Source: Flavobacteriales bacterium UBA6049 (GTDB lineage Bacteria > Bacteroidota > Bacteroidia > Flavobacteriales_G > Salibacteraceae). From it: a stretch of DNA of 14,284 nt. Positions 7,608-13,997 of this stretch are shown here, in pieces (position 1 is the stretch's first letter; each line of letters begins with the position of its first letter). The stretch is taken from contig DIYR01000122.1 of assembly GCA_002429085.1 (NCBI GenBank), forward strand, positions 1 to 14,284. The letters run 5' to 3'. Under the pieces are notes generated by a model. That model worked only from the letters and a program-made list of their open reading frames with translations, was not told where the DNA came from and made no database searches. The translations under genes and the position numbers were made by a program.

Positions 7608-7637
7608 TTTGATGGGTGTTCTATAATCATATTTTTG
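7608..7637 (+). promoter_or_regulatory. Bacteroidota-type promoter of the WG-repeat gene
   Basis: TTTG (7608-7611), 18 nt of spacer, then TATTTTTG (7630-7637) matches the Bacteroidota -33/-7 arrangement (TTTG, 17-23 nt, TAnnTTTG) in both boxes and in spacing. It is the best promoter match in the window. The -7 box ends 6 nt before the ATG at 7644, so the mRNA would have almost no leader. Confidence 0.55.
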
Positions 7638-7643
7638 TGCGCA

Positions 7644-9809
7644 ATGGAGAGAGCTAAACACATCTTACTATTAGTAGGTTTCATTTTGGCACATTTTCTA
7701 ACAATTGCAGGAAAGTTAGATAAGGGTATGGAGGCTTTGCAATCGTACAACTTTGCAACAGCTAAACAACTGTTTGAGAAAGCGTTGAAAAAGGAAACTG
7801 CAGGTGCTAGTTATGGACTAAGCGTACTTTATGGCGTTGATAATAATCCATTTTTTCAACTGGATAGTGCGTATAAATATATTACTCAGGCTGATAGTTT
7901 ATTTCCAAAACTAGATGAGAAAGAACAGGAGACATTAGCCGAAATAGCTATTACAGATAGTGCAATACAGGTCCAGAAGCTAACTATAAGTTCGCAGTTT
8001 TATGCATTGATTGCAAGCAGCAGTATTCAGGCCGATTTTGATTCATTTTTGGTGTGGCATCCTTGGGCGATTGAATTAGAACAGGCAACTACTATTAGAA
8101 ATGAGTTAGCTTTTCAAACGGCCATAAACACCAATACCTACCAAGCTTTTGCATTGTTTATGGAAAGATATCCAGAGGCAGATGAAGTACCACTTGCTCA
8201 AAAGAAGTACGATGAGTTATTCTTTCGAACAAAAACAAAAGCTAATTCTGTAGAGGCGTATCAAACGTTTATCAAAAATCACCCTAATAGCCCATATAAG
8301 TTGCATGCCGAAAACATGGTTTACCAGTTAACGGTTAGGGTGAAAAACGAAGAAAATATAAATCGATTTATCAAAGAAAATCCACAGAATCACCTCATCG
8401 ATGTGGCTTGGAAAGAGTTGTATGAATACCGGATTCAAACATTCGCCCCAGAGGAAGTAACAGAGTTTTTATTGGATTATGCTGAATATCCATTTCGTGA
8501 CGAAGCTATGCGAGATGTAGAACGTTCAAAACAGTGGTACATTCCAGCCAAAAGTGGTTCTCAATGGGGATATATTGATTCTACTGGTGCTTGGTTAATT
8601 CCAGCATCGTATGAGTGGGCAGAACCGTTTAGCGAGGGGAAAGCTTTGGTTTTTCAAGATGGGTTGGCCGGATTCATTAATAAGCGTGGAGAACAGATTG
8701 TTTCTTGTAAGTATGAAGATGCATTTTCATTTACAAAAAGCAGAGCCATTGTTGAATCTGATGCTGGTTTTGGGGTAATCAGTTATTTAGGAGATACAGT
8801 TATAGATCCTACCTACAGTGATTTAGGTCTATTCTCAGATGGAATGGTATATGCTGCCGTAGAGGATAAATATGGTTATTTTAATAGAGAAGGCTCTTTG
8901 GTAGTACCTTTTCTATATGATCTTGCTTTCGATTTTGAATATAGACATGCCATTGTAAAACGGAATGGTAGGTATGGAGTGATTGATCAAAATGGAACCT
9001 CTGTAATTCCAGAAAACTTCGATAAAATATTGTTTGCTACAGATAGTTTGATTGTTGTGGAAACAGGCAATTTATACGGATTGTTAAGCTTAGCTGGAGA
9101 TACTGTTATCCCCATTGATAAGGATTACATAGGATTATTTCATGATAATCGTTCATTAGTGATTCAAGATGACGATTATGGCTACATCAACTCATTAGGA
9201 GATACGGTAATTCAATTGAAATACGATGTGAATTCCAGAACGGTTAATTATGCGGATTTCGAAAAGGGATATGCTAAATATGTATACCGCGATAAGTATG
9301 GTTTAATAGATAGTATTGGAACGAGAGTTTACCCAGCAATCTTCGAAGATGTAGGAGCTTTCTCAACACCGTTTGTTGCGGTTAAGAAAAGAGGTAAGTG
9401 GGGATATGCAGACGCAGATGTTAACCTGAAAGTTAAGTATCAGTACGATTATGCTTGGCCATTTATAGATTCTACCGCTATCGTAGAGTTGGCCGGAAAA
9501 CAAGGGATTATAAATGTGGCAGGGGAGTACGTTTTTGAAGCAACAGCAGATGAGATAACTCGTTTTCCAGAGCACCAGTTATTTAAAGTACAGCTAGAAG
9601 GTAAAGTAGGTTTGATTAACCATGTAGGAGATACATTAATACCAATCAAACAAACAAACCTAGTTTCTTTAGATCATGGTCTTTGGATGATAGAACAGCC
9701 TGCTGGAATGGCAATTTATCATTTAGAAAAACAGCAATTCGTCTATAAAGAACCAAGCTTTAATTGGGTAGTTCAAGCTGAGATCAAGGAAGAAGGGGGA
9801 GAGGAATGA
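7644..9809 (+). CDS. Secreted TPR-like / WG-repeat protein
   Basis: This 721-aa protein has an N-terminal signal peptide (MERAK, then a hydrophobic stretch to about residue 22, likely cut near TIAG). Residues about 25-295 are helical and TPR-like, with repeated units such as YQAFALFMERYP, YQTFIKNHPN and FLLDYAEYP. From about 308 to 690 come some eleven WG (KWG/beta) repeats of about 34 residues, each of the form (W/Y)GYID..G..VIP..Y....F..G.A.V. Clear examples begin WGYIDSTGAWLIP, KYGYFNREG, RYGVIDQNG, KYGLIDSIG and KWGYADAD; several contain GDTVI. WG repeats are thought to form an extracytoplasmic beta-solenoid or propeller-like scaffold. The frame is open back to 7476, but a start there lacks a signal peptide and would precede the promoter, so 7644 is chosen. 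The TonB-like gene overlaps its stop by 4 nt, suggesting joint action at the envelope. Ligand and role are unknown. Confidence 0.88.
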   Translation: MERAKHILLLVGFILAHFLTIAGKLDKGMEALQSYNFATAKQLFEKALKKETAGASYGLSVLYGVDNNPFFQLDSAYKYITQADSLFPKLDEKEQETLAEIAITDSAIQVQKLTISSQFYALIASSSIQADFDSFLVWHPWAIELEQATTIRNELAFQTAINTNTYQAFALFMERYPEADEVPLAQKKYDELFFRTKTKANSVEAYQTFIKNHPNSPYKLHAENMVYQLTVRVKNEENINRFIKENPQNHLIDVAWKELYEYRIQTFAPEEVTEFLLDYAEYPFRDEAMRDVERSKQWYIPAKSGSQWGYIDSTGAWLIPASYEWAEPFSEGKALVFQDGLAGFINKRGEQIVSCKYEDAFSFTKSRAIVESDAGFGVISYLGDTVIDPTYSDLGLFSDGMVYAAVEDKYGYFNREGSLVVPFLYDLAFDFEYRHAIVKRNGRYGVIDQNGTSVIPENFDKILFATDSLIVVETGNLYGLLSLAGDTVIPIDKDYIGLFHDNRSLVIQDDDYGYINSLGDTVIQLKYDVNSRTVNYADFEKGYAKYVYRDKYGLIDSIGTRVYPAIFEDVGAFSTPFVAVKKRGKWGYADADVNLKVKYQYDYAWPFIDSTAIVELAGKQGIINVAGEYVFEATADEITRFPEHQLFKVQLEGKVGLINHVGDTLIPIKQTNLVSLDHGLWMIEQPAGMAIYHLEKQQFVYKEPSFNWVVQAEIKEEGGEE
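9786..9805 (+). promoter_or_regulatory. Purine-only SD-like run before the TonB-like gene
   Basis: Twenty purines in a row, with AGAAGGGGGAG as the core, end right before the ATG at 9806 while encoding the tail (KEEGGEE) of the WG protein. An SD-like site of this strength is unusual for Bacteroidota, whose genes mostly lack them. It could aid re-initiation at the ATGA overlap, or simply reflect Glu/Gly codons. Confidence 0.35.
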
Positions 9810-10585
9810 CCAAGTTGCTTTATTTCATAGAGAAGCATCAATTGGCAATTTTGGCAACTTTACTTATTCACTTTGTCATTTTATTAGGGTTCAACTGGGT
9901 AGAGGTAACAACGTTAGTGATGAAAGATCCTGTTATTCGAATAGATTTTTCAGAACAAAAAGATATTCCTTGGCCAGAACCAGAACTTCCAGAAGAATCT
10001 GAAACAAGCTCTACAACAGAAGGGAAATCAGTAGGCAATACCGGAAAAAATGAATCAGCGAGAATGTTGAATTCTAAAGAATACACCAAGATTAACGATG
10101 CAGTATCTAACCAGTCTAAGCAGTCTGTAGATGAAGAAATACGTTCTCGTTTAAAAGCACTAGAGCAAGGTGTGTTAGATGAGCAGCGTGAAGCTGGTTA
10201 TGGCTACACGCCAGAACAGGCCGAAGAGTATATCCAGTCTTTTGAAGCAGAAGATGTAAAAGATGTGCCCAAACAGGATGCACGAAGCGAAGGAGCTTTT
10301 AAAGGAGAAACAAACATATCTTACCGCTTAGAGAATAGATATGATACCTACATATATGTACCTGTTTACCTATGCCAATATGGAGGCTCTGTTACGGTAG
10401 CCATTTTAGTAGATCAATCTGGTAAAGTGGTTAAAACTAAATTAGACAACAGTTCTGCTACTACAAAAGATGCCTGTTTACGAGAAGCTGCATTGAAAGC
10501 AGCTAATAGAATGAGGTTTAATCAAAGTTCTAGTGCTCCATCTTTGCAAAAAGGAAGTGTAACATTCATATTTCAAGCACAGTAA
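9806..10585 (+). CDS. Membrane-anchored TonB C-terminal-domain-like protein
   Basis: This 259-aa protein has a short cytosolic N-terminus, one TM helix (about 12-32) and a periplasmic remainder. A brief Pro/Glu stretch (WPEPELPEE, 56-64) stands where classical TonB has a long Pro-rich spacer. A charged, probably helical middle follows (about 88-160). The C-terminus (about 180-259) matches the TonB/TolA-type fold: GGSVTVAILVDQSGKVV, then CLREAALKAANRMRF and a final beta strand SVTFIFQAQ. Two cysteines, Cys190 and Cys224, flank the first strands and could form a disulfide. The gene overlaps the WG-repeat gene by ATGA, so translation is probably coupled. No exbB/exbD or TonB-dependent receptor gene is in view, so classical energy transduction is not shown. 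It may be an anchor or partner of the WG protein. No good terminator follows. Confidence 0.8.
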   Translation: MTKLLYFIEKHQLAILATLLIHFVILLGFNWVEVTTLVMKDPVIRIDFSEQKDIPWPEPELPEESETSSTTEGKSVGNTGKNESARMLNSKEYTKINDAVSNQSKQSVDEEIRSRLKALEQGVLDEQREAGYGYTPEQAEEYIQSFEAEDVKDVPKQDARSEGAFKGETNISYRLENRYDTYIYVPVYLCQYGGSVTVAILVDQSGKVVKTKLDNSSATTKDACLREAALKAANRMRFNQSSSAPSLQKGSVTFIFQAQ

Positions 10586-10655
10586 GCACAACCAAATAAG
10601 TGACGGTCTAGTTTATTAAAAATTCAAATTTTATCACTCAATTCTTAAGGTGTGC
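10586..10655 (+). repeat. Nested inverted repeats in the 107-nt intergenic gap
   Basis: Three concentric inverted repeats occupy the gap after the TonB-like gene. The outer pair is GCACAACC (10586-10593) with GGTGTGC (10649-10655), one bulged A. The middle pair is AGTGA (10599-10603) with TCACT (10634-10638). The inner, AT-rich pair is TAAAAATT with AAATTTTA (10617-10633, one mismatch). No T-tract follows, so it is not a standard terminator. It may be an mRNA 3'-end structure or chance in AT-rich DNA. Confidence 0.3.
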
Positions 10656-10666
10656 AAAGAATAGCG

Positions 10667-10674
10667 TACTTTTC
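10667..10674 (+). promoter_or_regulatory. Candidate -7 element before the DUF4301 gene
   Basis: TACTTTTC differs from TAnnTTTG by one base and lies 18 nt before the ATG at 10693. The best -33 candidate is TTA 19 nt upstream, not TTG. This is a weak match, but its position suits a separate promoter for the DUF4301 trio. Confidence 0.25.
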
Positions 10675-10692
10675 GAGCAAACCTCTTTAAAC

Positions 10693-12150
10693 ATGAATTG
10701 GACTCAAAAAGATCAAGAGCAATTCTCGAAATTGGGAATTACGACAGAACAAGTAGAGAACCAAATACATTCGTTCCAAACAGGATTTCCTGCTGCTGCG
10801 CTAAATAGAGCAGCAACTATAGGTGATGGAATTTTGCAATTCACAGAATCAGAGCAATCGAATTTTTCTACTGCTTTTCAAACAAAGGCAGCATCTTTTT
10901 CTATAAAGAAGTTTATCCCTGCAAGCGGAGCAGCCTCTAGGATGTTTAAGCACTTGTTTGCTGCTCTTCATGGAGATAAATCTGCTTTGAGCGAAGCATT
11001 CTTTCAGAACCTAAATTCATTTGCGTTTTACGATGAGTTAGCACAAGAGCTCAGTAAGAAGAGTACGTCAATTGATAGTGCATCTGAAGAAGATATTTTA
11101 GACACACTACTGAATGCTCCTATGAACTATGGTAAAAAGCCGAAAGCGCTAATCTCTTTTCATCGAGATGCTGATGGCGTGCGTTTTGCATTAGAAGAGC
11201 ACTTTTTAGAAGGAGCAAACTACGCAGTTGGTAAGAATGGGATTTGTCACTTGCATTTTACGGTGTCTCCAGAGCATTTATCATTGGTAGAAACACAGTG
11301 TAACGAATTGAAGAAAAAGTACGAAGCGAAATTCAACTTGATCTATGAAGTTTCGTTCTCAAATCAATCTGCTGCTACTAATACCATAGCCGTAACGTTA
11401 GAAAATGAACCCTATAGACAGCCAGACGGAAATCTATTATTTCGTCCAGGAGGACATGGGGCTCTTATTCAAAATCTGAATGAACTTGATGCAGACGTCC
11501 TTTTTGTGAAAAATATTGATAACGTGTGTGTACCTTCTGAACAAGAAGAAACCTGGAAATGGAAACAGGTGCTTGCTGGGTTTTTATTACATGTATCAGA
11601 ACTTACAAAGCAGTTTATAGAAAACGAAACTGCATCTGCAAAAGCATCTTTGATTGCATTAGGCCTGCCGCCAGATTTGTCTAATGAAGACTTTAAAGAA
11701 GCAGTTAATAGACCAATTCGTGTGTGCGGGATGGTTAAAAATCAGGGTGAACCCGGTGGAGGACCATTCTGGGTGAATAGCAAATCTGGGCATCCAACCC
11801 TTCAGGTTGTTGAAAAGGCTCAGATTGACACCACACAAAACAGTCAAACTGAAATTTTATCAAACGCAACCCATTTTAACCCAGTAGATTTAGTGTGTTA
11901 TACAAAAGATCACAAGGGAAATTCTTTCAATTTAATGGAGTATGTAGATCCACAAACTGGATTTATTGCGGAAAAATCTGTGAATGGTGAAGCAGTGAAA
12001 GCGTTAGAGTTACCAGGATTGTGGAATGGAGCAATGGCTGAGTGGTTAACGTTTTTTGTAGAAGTTCCGCTTGCAACGTTCAATCCTGTGAAAACAGTGA
12101 ATGATTTACTCAAGCCTATGCATCAAGCTTTTGAGAAGGTAGAGAAATAA
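10693..12150 (+). CDS. DUF4301 family protein, possibly nucleotidyltransferase-like
   Basis: This 485-aa soluble protein carries the conserved patterns I associate with DUF4301, a family frequent in Bacteroidota with no settled function. Three motifs recall UTP-sugar-1-phosphate pyrophosphorylases: an N-terminal PASGAASRMFK (76-86) in the place of their Gly-rich GGxGTRLG loop; RPGGHGALIQNLN (251-263), like PPGHGDxxxxLN; and ADVLFVKNIDNV (267-278), like the metal-binding NxDN(L) strand. A further conserved stretch is GMVKNQGEPGGGPFW (346-360). I infer a GT-A-like nucleotidyltransferase fold from these; this is not proven, and the substrate is unknown. No signal peptide or TM segment is visible. 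The start follows a 107-nt gap. The stop overlaps the start of the HAD phosphatase gene by one base (TAATG), so the two are probably co-translated and may act on related sugar phosphates. Confidence 0.85.
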   Translation: MNWTQKDQEQFSKLGITTEQVENQIHSFQTGFPAAALNRAATIGDGILQFTESEQSNFSTAFQTKAASFSIKKFIPASGAASRMFKHLFAALHGDKSALSEAFFQNLNSFAFYDELAQELSKKSTSIDSASEEDILDTLLNAPMNYGKKPKALISFHRDADGVRFALEEHFLEGANYAVGKNGICHLHFTVSPEHLSLVETQCNELKKKYEAKFNLIYEVSFSNQSAATNTIAVTLENEPYRQPDGNLLFRPGGHGALIQNLNELDADVLFVKNIDNVCVPSEQEETWKWKQVLAGFLLHVSELTKQFIENETASAKASLIALGLPPDLSNEDFKEAVNRPIRVCGMVKNQGEPGGGPFWVNSKSGHPTLQVVEKAQIDTTQNSQTEILSNATHFNPVDLVCYTKDHKGNSFNLMEYVDPQTGFIAEKSVNGEAVKALELPGLWNGAMAEWLTFFVEVPLATFNPVKTVNDLLKPMHQAFEKVEK

Positions 12151-12812
12151 TGCTACAAGCTGTTATATTCGATATGGATGGTCTTTTGGTTGATTCAGAA
12201 CCCATCTGGCGCAAAGTAGAGATAGCTTGTTTTGCTCAGGTAGGTTTGACGTTGACAGAGGATGATTGTCGCCAAACAAAGGGTCTACGTATAGATGAGG
12301 TGATTGATTATTGGTATGAACGTACTCCTTGGTCTGGATTATCAAAGGTAGAACTAGTAGAGTTGATAGTAGATAAAATGGAACATGCTTTATCAACTGA
12401 TTCTGTAGCTCTTGATGGAGTAATGGATGTGATTCAAGCATGTCATGAAGCAGGATTGAAATTAGCAATAGCATCTTCATCTCAGCTACGATTGATTCAA
12501 GCAGTAGTGAATTGTTTAGGCTTACAAAAGCTTATTCCTGTTTTATGTTCAGCCGAGTTCGAAGAGTATGGCAAACCTCATCCAGCGGTTTTTTTGTCTG
12601 CGGCTAAGCAACTCGATGTTGTCCCCACAAAGTGTTTGGTGTTTGAAGATTCTTTACCAGGAGTAATTGCGGCAAAAGCTGCAAAGATGAAATGTGTTGC
12701 AGTTCCCGAAGTGCACGAAATGGGTGATATTAGGTTCAATTTGGCGGATGAAGTGTTAACGTCAATGTCTGAGTTTCAACTACATTTGAGCCTACATGAA
12801 AACCTATCGTGA
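12150..12812 (+). CDS. hxpB: HAD-IA sugar-phosphate phosphatase (HxpB/YniC-like)
   Basis: This 220-aa cytosolic phosphatase is of the beta-phosphoglucomutase-like HAD branch. Motif I is FDMDGLLVDSEPIW, with nucleophile Asp8 and acid/base Asp10. A helical cap (about 17-88) follows. Motif II is IASSSQL (Ser109), motif III Lys142 in GKPHPAVFL, and motif IV VFEDSLPGVIAAKAA (Glu167, Asp168). The SKPHPxVYL/ALEDSxxGxxASKAA pattern of E. coli HxpB (hexitol phosphatase, 2-deoxyglucose-6-phosphatase) is closely matched, and the end of the core, MKCVAVPEV, fits too. The exact substrate cannot be read from sequence. Other members of this branch are mutases, but the PIW cap start favours phosphatase. It overlaps the DUF4301 stop by one base and the next gene by 17 nt, giving a tightly coupled three-gene unit. 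Confidence 0.88.
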   Translation: MLQAVIFDMDGLLVDSEPIWRKVEIACFAQVGLTLTEDDCRQTKGLRIDEVIDYWYERTPWSGLSKVELVELIVDKMEHALSTDSVALDGVMDVIQACHEAGLKLAIASSSQLRLIQAVVNCLGLQKLIPVLCSAEFEEYGKPHPAVFLSAAKQLDVVPTKCLVFEDSLPGVIAAKAAKMKCVAVPEVHEMGDIRFNLADEVLTSMSEFQLHLSLHENLS

Positions 12813-13299
12813 AGTTCAATCTTTTAATGTCCGACTTATTCTAGCCGTTATTGGAGTGGCTGTACTAGTAGTTGTATACGGAGTTTATCAGCAACTTCAT
12901 GAAGGAGCTTCGTTCGGAAACATGCCAAGCGATTCTGCTGGTCTGTTCATCACACTAGCAGTTTTAGTTGCATTAGGTATACTCTTAATTAAAGCTAGGT
13001 TACATACAACCATCAATGAAGAAGGTGTGTATGTTAGGCTGTTCCCACTTCAGTTACAATGGCGTCATACGAATTGGGCTGAAATTGATCAATTAGAAAT
13101 CGTACAATTCGATGCGATAGGAGATTATGGTGGATACGGAATTAGATTCAGTCTTTCTGGTAAAGGGGTTGCGTATATTGTAGAAGGTAATAGTGGGTTA
13201 CACATCTATCGTAAACACAAGAAGCCACTACTAATTGGCACTCAACGAACAGCAGAGATGTTAGGTAGGCTAGAAGAGTGGAGAAAGAAGCTGAAATAG
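12796..13299 (+). CDS. Two-TM protein with cytosolic PH-like domain
   Basis: This 167-aa protein has two TM helices (about 12-32 and 48-66) joined by a short loop, then a soluble beta-rich domain (about 68-165). The latter shows features of small bacterial PH-like proteins: TTINEEGVYVRLFPLQ (strands), HTNWAEIDQLEI, a glycine turn DYGGYGIRF, AYIVEGNSGLHI, PLLIGTQRTAEML and a final amphipathic helix LGRLEEWRKKLK. By the positive-inside trend the domain faces the cytosol. The start overlaps hxpB by 17 nt in another frame; TM1 begins 11 residues in, and no later Met would keep it. No function is known to me; a role in sensing or organising at the membrane is only inference. The stop lies 2 nt from the stop of the convergent trmH-like gene. 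Confidence 0.8.
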   Translation: MKTYREVQSFNVRLILAVIGVAVLVVVYGVYQQLHEGASFGNMPSDSAGLFITLAVLVALGILLIKARLHTTINEEGVYVRLFPLQLQWRHTNWAEIDQLEIVQFDAIGDYGGYGIRFSLSGKGVAYIVEGNSGLHIYRKHKKPLLIGTQRTAEMLGRLEEWRKKLK

Positions 13300-13301
13300 T
13301 G

Positions 13302-13997
13302 TTAGACTTCTCGTTCGCTCAAAAACTTCTGAATCAGTAAATCTGGTTTTCTAATGGTTTTAATAGTCCATTCTAAAAACAATTCCTCTTTTTCACGATC
13401 AGATAATTGCCAGTTTACATCAGATTGATGCAGTTTAAGTGTAACATGTTGTAGTATCAATGCTGTAGCTACTGATACGTTGTAACTTTCTGTAAATCCG
13501 TAGATAGGAATGGTAAGTAATTCATCGGCATGTTGTTCAACAACTTCAGAAATGCCTGGATCTTCTGATCCAAAAAAGAAAGCCGCAGGCGTACTGATAT
13601 CGAATTCATCTAACGAGTTTTCTGGTGCATGTGGAGTAGTAGCTACAATACGATATCCTTGAGCTTTAAGTTCATTAATACAAGCTATTGTGCTTTCCTC
13701 ATTACGTTGATGAACTTTGGTAGTTACCCATTTCTCTGCTCCCTTCGCAATATGATGGGTTGCTTTTTTACTATGACTATTTTCAATGAGATGAAAATTC
13801 TGAATTCCAAAACAATCGCACGTACGAATCATAGCTCCTGCATTTCGTTCTTGTGCTATGTCCTCAGCAGCAACCACGAAGTGACGGGTTCTTAAATTCA
13901 AAATGCGCTCAAACAACTCTTGTTTATGAGGAGTTAAGAATTCGCTCAGTTGTTCAATCAGGTAAGTTCTTTCTTCTGCTGAATACGAAAGGTCCAT
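13302..13997 (-). CDS. trmH: TrmH/SpoU-family RNA 2'-O-methyltransferase
   Basis: This 231-aa SPOUT methyltransferase most likely makes Gm18 in the D-loop of tRNAs using S-adenosylmethionine. Motif 1 is ERNAGAMIRTCDCFGI (50-65) with catalytic Arg58; motif 2 is FFGSEDPGIS (141-150); motif 3 is IPIYGFTESYNVSVATALIL (163-182), which forms the knotted AdoMet site. The N-terminal helical extension and the C-terminal WTIKTIRKPDLLIQKFL helix match TrmH rather than the rRNA enzyme RlmB, which has an L30-like N-domain absent here. The ATG directly abuts the stop codon of the upstream BrkB-like gene (no gap), so the two are likely co-transcribed. The stop is 2 nt from the stop of the opposing gene, leaving no room for a separate terminator. 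Confidence 0.9.
   Translation of the reverse strand: MDLSYSAEERTYLIEQLSEFLTPHKQELFERILNLRTRHFVVAAEDIAQERNAGAMIRTCDCFGIQNFHLIENSHSKKATHHIAKGAEKWVTTKVHQRNEESTIACINELKAQGYRIVATTPHAPENSLDEFDISTPAAFFFGSEDPGISEVVEQHADELLTIPIYGFTESYNVSVATALILQHVTLKLHQSDVNWQLSDREKEELFLEWTIKTIRKPDLLIQKFLSEREV

Noticed and set aside
7476..7643. Upstream extension of the WG-repeat gene
   Set aside because: The open frame runs through both the trxB and the WG promoter elements, and the internal MERAKHILLL start gives a proper signal peptide.
9806..10585. Calling the TonB-like gene tonB
   Set aside because: Only the C-terminal fold and single anchor agree; exbBD, a receptor and a Pro-rich spacer are missing, so the symbol would overstate function.
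12163..12480. 105-codon open frame opposite the phosphatase gene
   Set aside because: It is a mirror of a well-supported HAD coding frame, with no recognisable domain or start context.
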